A stretch of 64,000 nt of DNA from an uncultured Oscillospiraceae bacterium (GCA_934623575.1 CAKTVL010000001.1:1-64000), one strand, 5' to 3'. Counted from the stretch's first letter, positions 17,684 through 26,665 are shown. The notes: a model not told the origin generated them from the sequence alone. Numbers and translations: made by a program.

Positions 17684-17713
17684 AAACGACCGGCTCACGC
17701 CGGTCGTTTTTTG
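17684..17713 (-). terminator. Right direct repeat and terminator for the convergent ABC gene
   Basis: Second copy of the 25-base repeat (17684-17708) followed by a T run on the plus strand. The perfect stem terminates the plus-strand pair and abuts the stop codon of the minus-strand ABC permease gene. Confidence 0.75.
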
Positions 17714-18358
17714 TCACAGGTCAACCTTCTCGTACCGCGCTGCGGCGCTCCGGAACGTCAGCACCATGCCGCCCGCATAGGCCAGTGCAGCGGCGATGAA
17801 ATACGGCATCAGCCGCGCCTGGGTGGCCGCGTCCAGATCGTCCAGCCATGTCAGGCCCGGAAAATGGGGCAGCGCCTCGCACACGAGCATCGGCAGCGTG
17901 GTGGGAATGACAGCCTTGACGAAGGCCACGCCCACCTTGTAGCCGTTTGAATAGAAGGACGGCAGAAACACGGCGTTGAACACCGCGTACAGCAAAAACC
18001 CGGCGGCAAACAGCGCCAGATTGGGGTCCAGCCCCACCAGATTGTCCTTCCCCGGCTGCAAACGGACCGCCAGCAAGGCGCAGGGTGCCAGCACGACCAG
18101 CGAGGCCAGCTCGATCACCGCCGTGAACAGGCATCCGGCCTTCACCGCGTCCCGCTTGGGCACCGGCAGCAGCGCCGTGTAGTACAGGTCCTTCTGCTCC
18201 CGCATATTCAGGAAGGTGAAGAACAGCCCCAGCATCACATAGAAGAAGATCACCGTGTAGGGGTAGTTGGGGATCAGCACCATGCAGCCGAACAGGCAGA
18301 ACACCGGCGTCATGGGGTGGCACACCAGCCGCAGCTGCTTATATAATAGCGTTTTCAT
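17714..18358 (-). CDS. ABC-2 type transporter membrane protein
   Basis: 214 residues with six hydrophobic segments, small ABC-2 permease type (MREQKDLYYTALLPVPKRDAVKAG resembles the amphipathic region of GntR/AbrB-linked exporters). Start at ATG 18358 overlaps the ATPase gene by 20 bases; an upstream in-frame start lies inside the ATPase gene and is rejected. Works with the adjacent ATPase; substrate unknown. Confidence 0.85.
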   Translation of the reverse strand: MKTLLYKQLRLVCHPMTPVFCLFGCMVLIPNYPYTVIFFYVMLGLFFTFLNMREQKDLYYTALLPVPKRDAVKAGCLFTAVIELASLVVLAPCALLAVRLQPGKDNLVGLDPNLALFAAGFLLYAVFNAVFLPSFYSNGYKVGVAFVKAVIPTTLPMLVCEALPHFPGLTWLDDLDAATQARLMPYFIAAALAYAGGMVLTFRSAAARYEKVDL

Positions 18359-19076
18359 CCAGCGGCCTCCTCTCCACATGCACGATGACATCCTCCAGCG
18401 TGGTGCCCACGTCCCTGTAGTGGGCACGAAAGTCCTCCAGCGCCCCGGTGTACTGCATCCGCCCGTCCTTGATAAAGGCGATGTGGCTGGCGCACTTCTC
18501 CAGATCGGAGGTGATGTGGGTGGAGAACAGCACGCTGCGCGTGCCGTCCGCCACGATGCGGCCCAGCAGCTCCGTCAGCTCGTCCCGGGACACCGGGTCC
18601 AGCCCGCTGGTGGGCTCGTCCAGAAGCAGCAGCCGGGCGTTGTGGCTCAGCGCCAGGGCGATCATATACTTGACCTTCATGCCGCTGGACAGCTGGTCCA
18701 CCCGCTTGTCCGGGTCGATGGCGAACAGCTCCGCGTAGTGGTCGTATTTCCCCTGGTCCCAGTTGTCGTAGAACCGCCGGGTCACATCGGTGATGACCCT
18801 GATCTTTTTCTTGGGATAGAAATCGATACCGCCCAGCACCACGCCCAGCTCCCGCCGGATGGCCCGCTCGTTCTCTCCATAGTCCATGCCGAACACCCGG
18901 ACCGCTCCCCCGTCGGGATGCACCATGCCCAGGATGGACTTCAGCGTGGTGGACTTGCCCGCGCCGTTGCGGCCGATAAAGCCCATCACCGCGCCCTCGG
19001 GCACCGCGAAGGACACGCCGTCCAGCGTGAAGGCCGGGTAGCGCTTCGTCAGGCCCTGTACCTCCAGCACGTTCAT
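18339..19076 (-). CDS. ABC transporter ATP-binding protein
   Basis: 245 residues. Walker A GRNGAGKST (about 36-44), signature LSSGMKVK, Walker B LLLLDEPTSGLD, H-loop STHITSD. The signature and the partner resemble the YtrB/bacitracin-type exporter ATPases. Its ATG overlaps the TGA of the upstream AbrB gene (ATGA), and the permease follows with a 20-base overlap: a tightly coupled three-gene operon. Confidence 0.93.
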   Translation of the reverse strand: MNVLEVQGLTKRYPAFTLDGVSFAVPEGAVMGFIGRNGAGKSTTLKSILGMVHPDGGAVRVFGMDYGENERAIRRELGVVLGGIDFYPKKKIRVITDVTRRFYDNWDQGKYDHYAELFAIDPDKRVDQLSSGMKVKYMIALALSHNARLLLLDEPTSGLDPVSRDELTELLGRIVADGTRSVLFSTHITSDLEKCASHIAFIKDGRMQYTGALEDFRAHYRDVGTTLEDVIVHVERRPLDENAII

Positions 19077-19306
19077 TGCTCGTCGTCTCCTTCCTCATCC
19101 TCCGGCAGCGCGGCAAACACCTTGCGCAGCATGGGGTTCAGCTTCTCCGCCGTCTGCAGGGCCAGCCCCTTTTTCTTGTCCGCCAGCAGCACCAGCGTGT
19201 CGCCGGGCTGCAGGCCGAACATCTCCCGCGCCTCCTTGGGAATGACGATCTGCCCCTTGGGGCCGATCTTCACGCTGCTCATATAATACCGGTCGCCTTT
19301 ATTCAT
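19073..19306 (-). CDS. AbrB/MazE-type transcriptional regulator
   Basis: 77 residues with the swapped-hairpin DNA-binding motif VKIGPKGQIVIPKEAREMFG (residues 11-30) followed by LQPGDTLVLLADKKKG and an acidic tail. First gene of the ABC operon and probably its repressor. ATG 19306 has AGGAG eight bases upstream; the longer frame has no ribosome site. Confidence 0.88.
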   Translation of the reverse strand: MNKGDRYYMSSVKIGPKGQIVIPKEAREMFGLQPGDTLVLLADKKKGLALQTAEKLNPMLRKVFAALPEDEEGDDEQ

Positions 19307-19354
19307 CGCAATGCTCCTATTCGTTGGATTGGTATAACTTTTCTTACTTTTCAC

Positions 19355-19383
19355 ATCTTAGCACTACAAGTAGCCGCTGTCAA
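19355..19383 (-). promoter_or_regulatory. Promoter of the AbrB-ABC operon
   Basis: TTGACA (19383-19378), 17-base spacer, TAAGAT (19360-19355). Its -35 box is four bases from the -35 box of the divergent yqeC promoter. Confidence 0.78.
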
Positions 19384-19386
19384 GAC

Positions 19387-19415
19387 TTTACGCCGGGAAA
19401 TTTCTGTGGTACAAT
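19387..19415 (+). promoter_or_regulatory. Promoter of yqeC
   Basis: TTTACG (19387-19392), 17-base spacer, TACAAT (19410-19415), ending 22 bases before the ATG. Confidence 0.6.
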
Positions 19416-19437
19416 AGTCGCGAAATGAGGTGACGGC

Positions 19438-20100
19438 ATGGAGCTTTGGCAGCTGCTGGGCGTGACGCCCGGCCTGACGGCGGTAATAGGCAGCGGCGGC
19501 AAGACCACGCTGCTGCGCGTGCTGGCCCGCCAGCTGTCCGCCCGGGGCACGGTGCTGCTGGCCACCACCACCCACATCCTGCGGCCGGACTGGTGTCCCT
19601 TCGCCGCCACAGAGACGGAGCTGCGGCAGGGCTTTCAGCGCAGCCCTATCGTCTGCGCCGGGTCCTATACACCGGAGGGCAAGCTCACCGCCCCGGACTT
19701 CCCCGGCTGGCAGCGGGCCGCGGACTTCGTGCTGGTGGAGGCCGACGGCTCCAAGCGTATGCCCGCCAAGGCCCACGCCCCCTGGGAGCCGGTGCTGCCC
19801 CCGGAGCGCAGGCGCACCGTCTGTGTATTCGGCGCCTCGGCGCTGGGAAGGCCCATCCAGGCCGCCGCCCACCGTCCGGAGCGCTATGCCCCGCTGGCGG
19901 AGGCCTCCTCCGACGCCCTCATCACGCCGACGCTTGCCGCCCGGGTGCTGGCCAGGGAGGGCGGCTTCGACGTGCTGTTCATCAATCAATCGGACGTGCT
20001 GGCCCACCCCGCCGCGCAGCTGCGGCCCTTTGCGGATGCACTGCCCTGCCCGGTGGTATATGGCGCGCTGGACCGCGGGCAGTGGGCGCCGCTGCCGTAA
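19438..20100 (+). CDS. yqeC: Selenium cofactor biosynthesis protein YqeC
   Basis: 220 residues. N-terminal P-loop GSGGKTTLLR (about 18-27), then TTTHI, and DFVLVEADGSKRMPAKAHAP, the hallmark block of the YqeC family. YqeC is found with the selenium-dependent molybdenum hydroxylases that oxidise purines, which ties this gene to the ygeY-ygeW-ssnA cluster about 6 kb upstream. No hydroxylase gene is in the window. GAGGTGACGGC precedes ATG 19438. Confidence 0.85.
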   Translation: MELWQLLGVTPGLTAVIGSGGKTTLLRVLARQLSARGTVLLATTTHILRPDWCPFAATETELRQGFQRSPIVCAGSYTPEGKLTAPDFPGWQRAADFVLVEADGSKRMPAKAHAPWEPVLPPERRRTVCVFGASALGRPIQAAAHRPERYAPLAEASSDALITPTLAARVLAREGGFDVLFINQSDVLAHPAAQLRPFADALPCPVVYGALDRGQWAPLP

Positions 20101-20125
20101 TACAAAACAGAAAGGATGCGATCCC

Positions 20126-20455
20126 ATGGCTACATTTGACGATTTCATGAAGCTGGATATCCGCGTGGGCACCATCACCGCCGCCCGGGTGTTCGAAAAG
20201 GCCAGAAAGCCCGCCTACCAGCTGCTGGTGGACTTCGGCGACGAGCTGGGCGCGAAAAAGTCCTCCGCCCAGATCACCGGCCACTACACACCGGAGGAGC
20301 TGATCGGCAAGCAGGTGCTGGCCGTGGTGAACTTCCCGCCCCGGCAGATCGCCGACTTCATGTCGGAGGTCCTGGTGCTGGGCACCTACAGCGACGGCGG
20401 CGTGGTGCTGATCACCCCGGACAAGGCCGTCAAAAACGGCGACAAGCTGGGCTGA
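20126..20455 (+). CDS. csaA: CsaA-type tRNA-binding (EMAP II OB-fold) protein
   Basis: 109 residues consisting only of the tRNA-binding OB fold (FMKLDIRVGTI at the start; SSAQITGHY, GKQVLAVVNFPPRQIADFMSE). Full length for CsaA, which has chaperone/tRNA-binding activity in Bacillus. AAAGGATG lies upstream of ATG 20126. Follows yqeC by 25 bases, probably co-transcribed. Confidence 0.9.
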   Translation: MATFDDFMKLDIRVGTITAARVFEKARKPAYQLLVDFGDELGAKKSSAQITGHYTPEELIGKQVLAVVNFPPRQIADFMSEVLVLGTYSDGGVVLITPDKAVKNGDKLG

Positions 20456-20480
20456 TGCCCGGCGTCTCCGCAGCAAAAGT

Positions 20481-20517
20481 GACCGCCTCGGACCATGCGT
20501 CCGAGGCGGTCGTTTTC
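20481..20517. terminator. Bidirectional terminator
   Basis: Twelve-base-pair stem GACCGCCTCGGA / TCCGAGGCGGTC with A-rich and T-rich flanks between convergent genes. Confidence 0.85.
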
Positions 20518-20518
20518 G

Positions 20519-21166
20519 TTATGTCATCCAATTGCCGATGCCCACGAACAGGCACCCCAGCGCGAAGAAAAACGCCAGTATGCCGCCCACATACAGCCAG
20601 AACCGCCCGGCCCCCAGCCGGGGATAGTCCAGAAACGGGTACGGATACAGCTCTCCGCTGAACCCAATGGGCTTTCCCGTCCGTGCCCGCAGCATCACAA
20701 ACACGAAGTACGTCACCGGCAGCACCAGCCACAACAACGCGTGCCATACGGTCAGCCCGGCCTTGTCCTGCCACAGAAGCCACTGCACCACCACCAGCCC
20801 CGGCACGATGTAATGCACGCACACGTTGGCAAAGCTGTACCGACCCTTCAGCCAGCTCTCGTCGTTGTCATGCTTGGCCAGCGGAATCAGCACCAGCGCG
20901 TAGATGAGATGCGTCACATAGATGCACAGCGTCATGCTCAGCGCCACGCCCGGGGAACTGAGCCACCGGTACGCGCCGCACTGCGGGTCGTGGCCGCTGG
21001 CGCCCAGCGCCAGCTCATACACCAACACCAGCAGGTTGCTCAGGTGGGTGTAGTACACGAAAAATCCCGCCCGCAGGCACTTCTTCTCCCGCAGCCACGC
21101 CTTTTTATACAGCCCCGCAGCCGTGACCAGCACGATACCCAGGGCGGAGAGCCGCAGCATTTTCAT
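20519..21166 (-). CDS. Pr6Pr-family integral membrane protein
   Basis: 215 residues with about six transmembrane helices and family landmarks [25 protein letters not shown] and [15 protein letters not shown], matching the Pr6Pr/FAR-17a-AIG1-like membrane family. Function unknown. Its ATG overlaps the endonuclease IV stop (ATGA), so it is the last gene of the yfcE-nfo operon. Confidence 0.82.
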   Translation of the reverse strand: MKMLRLSALGIVLVTAAGLYKKAWLREKKCLRAGFFVYYTHLSNLLVLVYELALGASGHDPQCGAYRWLSSPGVALSMTLCIYVTHLIYALVLIPLAKHDNDESWLKGRYSFANVCVHYIVPGLVVVQWLLWQDKAGLTVWHALLWLVLPVTYFVFVMLRARTGKPIGFSGELYPYPFLDYPRLGAGRFWLYVGGILAFFFALGCLFVGIGNWMT

Positions 21167-21996
21167 ACGCCGTGCAGCTCCTTCAGCAGCGCGATCTCCC
21201 GGGCATAGCCCGGCAGCTCGTTGGGCGTCTCCAGCACAAAGGGCAGCCCCTGCAGCGCCGGATGGCGCACCACCCGGCCCAGGCCCTCCGCGCCCAGATA
21301 CCCCTCGCCGATGCGGGCATGGCGGTCCTTGTGGGCGCCCACCGGGTTCAGGCTGTCGTTGACGTGCACGGCCTTCAGCCGGTGCAGCCCGATGACCCGG
21401 TCGAATTCCGTCAGCACGCCGTCCGTATCCCCGGCGATGTCATAGCCCGCGTCGGACACATGGCAGGTGTCCAGGCACACTCCCACCTTGTCCGCCAGCT
21501 CCACCCGGTCCATGATCTCCCGCAGCTCCTCGAACCGGCTGCCCACCTCGCTGCCCTTGCCGGACATGGTCTCCAGCAGCACCGTGGTACGCATCTCCGG
21601 CGTCAGGATGGCGTTCAGCGTCTCCGCGATCTGGGCGATGCCCGTCTCCACTCCCTGCCCGGTGTGGCTGCCGGGGTGGAAGTTGTACACGTTCCCCGGC
21701 AGGTATTCCATCCGCTTCAGGTCGTCCGCCAGCGTCATGCGGGCAAATTCCCGGGTGCGCTCGTCCTTGGAGCAGGGGTTGATGGTGTACGGCGCGTGGG
21801 CCACCAGCGTGCCGAAGCCGTTCTCCCCCGCCAGCGCCAGAAACGCGGCCACGTCGGCGGGGTCGATGGCCTTGGCCCTGCTGCCCCGCGGATTGCGGGT
21901 GAAAAACTGAAACGTGTTGGCCCCGATGGACAGCGCCGTCCTGCCCATGGCCAGAAAGCCCTCCGAGGCAGACAGATGACAACCAATGTAGAACAT
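21163..21996 (-). CDS. nfo: Deoxyribonuclease IV (AP endonuclease)
   Basis: 277 residues, Nfo family TIM barrel. Zinc ligands fall in [46 protein letters not shown] and [22 protein letters not shown] (the last in two pieces). Incises abasic sites in base-excision repair. ATG 21996 has GGAGG at seven bases; longer in-frame starts are rejected. Confidence 0.96.
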   Translation of the reverse strand: MFYIGCHLSASEGFLAMGRTALSIGANTFQFFTRNPRGSRAKAIDPADVAAFLALAGENGFGTLVAHAPYTINPCSKDERTREFARMTLADDLKRMEYLPGNVYNFHPGSHTGQGVETGIAQIAETLNAILTPEMRTTVLLETMSGKGSEVGSRFEELREIMDRVELADKVGVCLDTCHVSDAGYDIAGDTDGVLTEFDRVIGLHRLKAVHVNDSLNPVGAHKDRHARIGEGYLGAEGLGRVVRHPALQGLPFVLETPNELPGYAREIALLKELHGV

Positions 21997-22010
21997 GCTG
22001 TTTCCTCCCT

Positions 22011-22475
22011 TCACAGCCGCAGCGTGGCCACGTCGGCCCTGCCGTTTTCAATGGTCAGTATGCCGCAGGTGGGGTGCAGCCTATCCCCTGCCGCGCCGGG
22101 GTTCAGCGTCAGCAGCGTGCCGTCGTTGTCCACCAGCGGCACATGGGTGTGGCCGAACAGCAGCACCTGCGCGCCGTGCTCCCTGGCGGCGTACATGGCC
22201 GCCATAGGGGAGCTTTTCACGTTCCGGGTATGTCCGTGCAGCATAAACACCCGCACGCCGCCCAGCTCCAGCAGCCGCTCCGGCTGGTCGCAGCTGCCCC
22301 AGTCGCAGTTGCCCGGCACGCCCTCCATGGGCATTCCCGGAAACGCCGCCTGCAATGCCGTCAAGTCCCGCTGGCAGTCCCCCAGGTGCAGCACCCGCTG
22401 CGGCTGCACCCGCTCCACCGCCCGTATCATGTTGTCCACGCTCCCGTGGGAATCGGAAAGCACCAGTATCTTCAT
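22011..22475 (-). CDS. yfcE: YfcE/MJ0936-type metallophosphoesterase
   Basis: 154 residues. Metallophosphoesterase motifs in order: LSDSHG, HLGDC, GNCDW, HGH and FGHTHVP. Small cytoplasmic phosphodiesterase of unsettled substrate. First gene of the operon that continues into nfo 14 bases later. Confidence 0.92.
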   Translation of the reverse strand: MKILVLSDSHGSVDNMIRAVERVQPQRVLHLGDCQRDLTALQAAFPGMPMEGVPGNCDWGSCDQPERLLELGGVRVFMLHGHTRNVKSSPMAAMYAAREHGAQVLLFGHTHVPLVDNDGTLLTLNPGAAGDRLHPTCGILTIENGRADVATLRL

Positions 22476-22545
22476 TCTTCACCTCATGGCCGGCCGCGCC
22501 CGGCCGCCGCCGGATAATATTGCCCCCTATTATACCACTCCCGCC

Positions 22546-22574
22546 TTGCAAACTCAACGGTTTTGCGGTATGAT
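22546..22574 (+). promoter_or_regulatory. Promoter for the Smr/nitrilase genes
   Basis: TTGCAA (22546-22551), 17-base spacer, TATGAT (22569-22574). Confidence 0.7.
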
Positions 22575-22604
22575 AGGGGGCGACAAAGTCTGGGAGGTGT
22601 CTGT

Positions 22605-22847
22605 ATGGTGGGCGGCGTGATGGAGCTGGATCTCCACGGCATGAATACATACCAGGCGCAGATCGCCATCGACGCGGCGCTGCGCCGCTGCGGCGGCGGT
22701 GTCTACCGCCTGCGGCTCATCCACGGCTACCGGGGCGGCACGGCCATCCGGGACATGCTGTGGACGGTGTACAACAAGCGCGCACAGGTCAAGCGCATGG
22801 TCAGTGTCAGCGAGGGCGTCACCGAGCTGGTGCTGCGGGAATATTGA
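22605..22847 (+). CDS. Stand-alone Smr domain protein
   Basis: 80 residues, the size of an Smr (MutS2 C-terminal-like) domain alone. LDLHGM near the start and RLIHGYRGGTAIRDML in the middle are its DNA/RNA-binding and nicking motifs. Possibly an endonuclease; role unknown. ATG 22605 has GGGAGGTG five bases upstream. Confidence 0.88.
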   Translation: MVGGVMELDLHGMNTYQAQIAIDAALRRCGGGVYRLRLIHGYRGGTAIRDMLWTVYNKRAQVKRMVSVSEGVTELVLREY

Positions 22848-22857
22848 GGTGATTGCT

Positions 22858-23664
22858 ATGAAGCTGGCACAAATTCAGATGTCCATCACCGCTGACAAGG
22901 CGGAGAACCTCCGCCGGGCGGAGTCCCTGCTCCGCGGCGTGGACGCCGACCTGGCCATCCTGCCGGAGATGTTCTGCTGCCCCTACGACAACGCCTGCTT
23001 CCGCGCCTATGGCGAGGAGGAGGGCGGCGCGGCCTGCCAGATGCTCTCCCGGGTGGCCCGGGAGAAGAAGCTGTGGGTGGTGGGCGGCTCCATCCCCGAG
23101 CTGGAGGGCGACAAGATCTACAACACCTCCTACGTCTTTGACCCGGAGGGCCGCTGCGTGGCCCGCCACCGGAAAATGCACCTGTTCGACATCGACGTGC
23201 CGGGCGGCATGTGCTTCCGGGAATCCGACACCCTGTCCCCCGGCAGCGACATCACCCTGTTCGACACCCCCTGGGGCAAAATGGGCCTATGTATCTGCTT
23301 CGACCTGCGGTTCGAGGAGCTGTGCCGCGTCATGGCCCTGGAGGGTGCCCGCGTCCTGCTGGCCCCGGCGGCCTTCAACATGACCACCGGCCCCGCCCAC
23401 TGGGAGCTGCTGCTGCGGCAGCGGGCCGTGGATGACCAGTGCTTCACCGTGGGCACCTCCCCCGCCCGGGACGAGTCCGCCTCCTATGTGGCCTGGGGCC
23501 ACTCCCTGGTCTGCGACCCCTGGGGCACGGTGCTGCACCAGTGCGGCAGCGGCCCCGAGGTAGTGGTCACCGACCTGGACCTCTCCCGCGTGGACGCCGT
23601 CCGGCAGCAGCTGCCCATCCTCTCCTCCCGCCGCACGGACATCTACCAGATCGGCCGCCGGTAA
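22858..23664 (+). CDS. Carbon-nitrogen hydrolase (nitrilase superfamily, omega-amidase-like)
   Basis: 268 residues. The Glu-Lys-Cys triad is visible: E37 in LPEMF, K in RHRKMHLFDID, and C in GLCICFDLRF. The DIDVPGG and FRESDTLSPG blocks resemble omega-amidases (2-oxoglutaramate/2-oxosuccinamate hydrolysis). Starts ten bases after the Smr gene, with GAGGTGATTG upstream. Confidence 0.9.
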   Translation: MKLAQIQMSITADKAENLRRAESLLRGVDADLAILPEMFCCPYDNACFRAYGEEEGGAACQMLSRVAREKKLWVVGGSIPELEGDKIYNTSYVFDPEGRCVARHRKMHLFDIDVPGGMCFRESDTLSPGSDITLFDTPWGKMGLCICFDLRFEELCRVMALEGARVLLAPAAFNMTTGPAHWELLLRQRAVDDQCFTVGTSPARDESASYVAWGHSLVCDPWGTVLHQCGSGPEVVVTDLDLSRVDAVRQQLPILSSRRTDIYQIGRR

Positions 23665-23705
23665 GCCCTGCCGCCGGGATATTGACAAGAACGCGTAAAT
23701 AGCTG

Positions 23706-23734
23706 TTGACAACAGTTTCCTGATACGATACTAT
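23706..23734 (+). promoter_or_regulatory. Promoter upstream of nhaC
   Basis: Consensus TTGACA (23706-23711), 17-base spacer, TACTAT (23729-23734). A further TTGACA lies at about 23682. Confidence 0.78.
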
Positions 23735-23746
23735 ACAAGTTGCGGA

Positions 23747-23779
23747 TGTCCGCGCTGCCCCGGCAGTGCGGACATTTTT
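23747..23779 (+). terminator. Terminator-like hairpin in the nhaC leader
   Basis: TGTCCGC.CTGC / GCAG.GCGGACA stem followed by five T, beginning within about ten bases of the predicted transcription start and ending 34 bases before the nhaC ATG. Either it ends the upstream operon or it acts as an attenuator. Confidence 0.7.
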
Positions 23780-23812
23780 GCAAACGGGATAGAGAGAAAG
23801 GAAGCTTTACAC

Positions 23813-25246
23813 ATGAAAAAACTTGACCAACAGCGGCCCAGCGGCCTGGCGCTGCTCCCCTTCGCGGTGTTCATCGCCATCTACATGGGCGCCGGCATCT
23901 ACTACCAGGTAAAGGGCACCGAAATGGCCTTTTACCAGTTCCCCTCCGTCACCGCCATGTTCATCGCGGTGCTGGTGGCCTTTATCATGTTCAAGGGCAC
24001 CATCAACGAGAAATTCGACACCTTCGCCAAGGGCGCGGCCAACGTGGACATCCTCACCATGCTGATGATCTACATCCTGGCCGGTGCCTTTGCCAGCGTG
24101 GCCGCCGCCATGGGCGGCCGCGAGTCCACGGTGAACCTGGGCTTGTCCCTGGTGCCGGTGGAGTTCCTGGCCGCCGGCCTGTTCCTGATCTCCGCCTTCA
24201 TGGGCACCGCCACCGGCAGCTCCATGGGCACCGTCACCGCCGTCATCCCCATCGCCGTGGGCATCGCGGAGAAGGGCGGACTGTCCCTGACCGTGGTCAT
24301 CGGCGCGGTGGTGGGCGGCGCCATGTTCGGCGACAACCTCTCCATGATCTCCGACACCACCATCGCCGCCACCCGCAGCCAGCGCTGCGAGATGCGCGAC
24401 AAGTTCCGGGTGAACTTCCTCATCGCCCTTCCGGCGGCGCTGATCACCCTGGTCCTGCTGCTGCTCTTCGGCCGTCCCGAGACGGTAATGCCCCTGAACG
24501 CCCTGCCCTTCGACCTCATCAAGGTGGCGCCCTACATCCTGGTGCTGGTGCTGGCCCTGTGCGGCCTCAACGTGTTCCTGGCCCTGACCCTGGGCATCTT
24601 CTCCGCCGGCCTGATCGGCATTTTCAGCGGCGACCTCACCGTGGCCACCTTCGCCCAGAGCGTCTGGTCCGGCTTCACCGGCATGAACGAGGTCTTTTTC
24701 CTGACGCTGCTGTGCGGCGGCATGTCCGAGCTGATCGCCAAAAACGGCGGCATCGCCTGGATCATCCAGAAGCTGCGCCGCGTCATGAAAGGCAACCGCT
24801 CCGCCCAGGTGGGCATCGCCGCCATGGTCTCCCTGTGCGACTGCGCCACCGCCAACAACACCGTGGCCATCATCGTGGCCGGCGACATGGCCCGGGACGT
24901 CTCCCTGGAGTACAAGGTGGACCCCCGCCGCAGCGCCTCCCTGCTGGACATCTTCTCCTGCGTGTTCCAGGGCATCATCCCCTACGGCGCGCAGCTGCTC
25001 AGCGCCGCCACGCTGACCAACGCCACCGTCAGCAGCGACGCCCTGCGCACCAACCCCGCCGCCATCGTGGGCGGCATGTGGTACTGCTGGATCCTGGCCG
25101 CCGTGGGCCTGCTGTCCATCTTCGTTCCTTTTGCCGACGGCGTCTGCCGCAAGGACCCCTGGAACTGGGAGTACGGCTGTGCCCAGTCCGCCGTGGCCGC
25201 CAAAAAGGCCCTGCTGGACAAGGAGTCCCAGGACGCCGCCCAGTAA
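23813..25246 (+). CDS. NhaC-family Na+/H+ antiporter
   Basis: 477 residues, about eleven transmembrane helices. NhaC-type features: MGTATGSSMGTV, GGAMFGDNLSMISDTTIAAT and the late DCATANNTVAIIVAG. Moves sodium out in exchange for protons, or a related ion/amino-acid exchange as in the MleN subgroup. AAGGAAG precedes the ATG by eight bases. Monocistronic between its promoter and terminator. Confidence 0.9.
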   Translation: MKKLDQQRPSGLALLPFAVFIAIYMGAGIYYQVKGTEMAFYQFPSVTAMFIAVLVAFIMFKGTINEKFDTFAKGAANVDILTMLMIYILAGAFASVAAAMGGRESTVNLGLSLVPVEFLAAGLFLISAFMGTATGSSMGTVTAVIPIAVGIAEKGGLSLTVVIGAVVGGAMFGDNLSMISDTTIAATRSQRCEMRDKFRVNFLIALPAALITLVLLLLFGRPETVMPLNALPFDLIKVAPYILVLVLALCGLNVFLALTLGIFSAGLIGIFSGDLTVATFAQSVWSGFTGMNEVFFLTLLCGGMSELIAKNGGIAWIIQKLRRVMKGNRSAQVGIAAMVSLCDCATANNTVAIIVAGDMARDVSLEYKVDPRRSASLLDIFSCVFQGIIPYGAQLLSAATLTNATVSSDALRTNPAAIVGGMWYCWILAAVGLLSIFVPFADGVCRKDPWNWEYGCAQSAVAAKKALLDKESQDAAQ

Positions 25247-25256
25247 CGCGCCCCCT

Positions 25257-25288
25257 CCGCCGCGGTGTTCCCCGCCGCGGCGGCTTTT
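25257..25288 (+). terminator. Terminator of nhaC
   Basis: CCGCCGCGG / CCGCGGCGG stem followed by CTTTT. Confidence 0.8.
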
Positions 25289-25308
25289 GCAAATTTCACA
25301 AATTTCAC

Positions 25309-25337
25309 TTGCAATTTTTGTGCAAATAGAGTAGTAT
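25309..25337 (+). promoter_or_regulatory. Promoter of the aminotransferase gene
   Basis: TTGCAA (25309-25314), 17-base spacer, TAGTAT (25332-25337). Confidence 0.7.
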
Positions 25338-25383
25338 GATTCCCAAGAAACCCACGAAACACGGAAAAGGAGGACATCGCAAG

Positions 25384-26655
25384 ATGAAGTACGCAGAGAT
25401 GAGCCTGGCCCAGCGCCAGGCGGAATACGCCAAGGTACAGGCAGAATTTGAGCAGCTCAAGGCCATGGGCCTGAGCCTGAATATGGCCCGCGGCAAGCCC
25501 GGCAAGGCCCAGCTGGACCTGGTCACGCCGATCTTCGGCCTGCTGACCAAGCCGGAGGACTTCGTCTCCGACGGCATCGACGTGCGCAACTACGGCGAGG
25601 TGGCCGGCATCCCCGCCGCCCGCGCCCTGTTCGCCGACATTCTGGGCTGCCAGCCCGACCAGGTGTTCGTGGGCGGCAACGCCAGCCTGCAGCTGATGTT
25701 CGACGCCGTGTCCAAGGCCTTCACCCACGGCCTGCTCCACAGTGAGAAGCCCTGGAGCAAGCTGGACAAGGTCAAGTGGATCTGCCCCGTCCCCGGCTAC
25801 GACCGTCACTTCAAGGTCACCGAGAGCTTCGGCGTGGAGATGATCTCCGTCCCCATGACCGCCGACGGCCCCGACATGGATCAGGTGGAGGCCCTGATCA
25901 AGGACCCCGCCGTCAAGGGCATGTGGAACGTCCCCAAGTACTCCAACCCCGAGGGCGTGATCTACTCCGCCGAGACGGTGCGCCGTCTGGCCGCCATGAA
26001 GCCCGCCGCCCCGGACTTCATGCTCATGTGGGACAACGCCTACTGCATCCACGAGTTCGACTGCGACTTCGTGGAGTTCCCCGACATCATCGGCCTGTGC
26101 GCCCAGTACGGCAACGCCGACATGGTCTATGAGTTCGCCTCCACCAGCAAGGTCACCTTCCCCGGCGCCGGTGTGGGCGTCATGGCCAGCAGCGCCGACA
26201 ACATCGCCTATTTCACCAAGCTCATCAACATCCAGACCATCGGCTTTGACAAGATCAACCAGCTGCGCCACGTCCTGTTCCTGCGGGACCGCGCCCACAC
26301 CCTGGAGCTGATGAAGCAGCACGCCGCCATCCTGGCCCCCAAGTTCCACGCCGTGCTGGATGCCCTGGACAAGGAGATCGCGCCCCTGGCCATCGCCGAT
26401 TACAAGCGCCCCGTGGGCGGCTATTTTATCAGCGTGGACACCATGCCCGGCTGCGCCAGGCGCACCCTGGCCCTGTGCAAGGAGGCCGGCGTCACCATGA
26501 CCGGTGCCGGCGCCACCTTCCCCTATGGCAAGGACCCCCAGGACCGCAACATCCGCATCGCCCCCTCCCTGCCCCCCGTGGCAGAGCTGGAGCAGGCCAT
26601 CGCCGTGTTCTGCACCTGCCTGAAGCTGGCCGCCCTGGAAAAGCTGGGCGTGTGA
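25384..26655 (+). CDS. PLP-dependent aminotransferase (class I fold, aspartate aminotransferase-like)
   Basis: 423 residues of the group typified by clostridial/actinobacterial aspartate aminotransferases (PF12897 type). SLNMARGKPG near residue 30 and NYGEVAGIPAAR are group markers; PLP-site residues include WDNAYCIHEFD and the lysine in STSKVTFPGAG. Transfers an amino group between aspartate-like substrates and 2-oxoglutarate. AAAGGAGG lies 12 bases before ATG 25384; an upstream in-frame ATG has no ribosome site. Confidence 0.9.
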   Translation: MKYAEMSLAQRQAEYAKVQAEFEQLKAMGLSLNMARGKPGKAQLDLVTPIFGLLTKPEDFVSDGIDVRNYGEVAGIPAARALFADILGCQPDQVFVGGNASLQLMFDAVSKAFTHGLLHSEKPWSKLDKVKWICPVPGYDRHFKVTESFGVEMISVPMTADGPDMDQVEALIKDPAVKGMWNVPKYSNPEGVIYSAETVRRLAAMKPAAPDFMLMWDNAYCIHEFDCDFVEFPDIIGLCAQYGNADMVYEFASTSKVTFPGAGVGVMASSADNIAYFTKLINIQTIGFDKINQLRHVLFLRDRAHTLELMKQHAAILAPKFHAVLDALDKEIAPLAIADYKRPVGGYFISVDTMPGCARRTLALCKEAGVTMTGAGATFPYGKDPQDRNIRIAPSLPPVAELEQAIAVFCTCLKLAALEKLGV

Positions 26656-26665
26656 CCCCCGATAT

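Noticed and set aside
17304..17717. Open frames across the repeat element between GNAT and ABC genes
   Set aside because: They cross two terminator stems and the repeat and have no ribosome sites.
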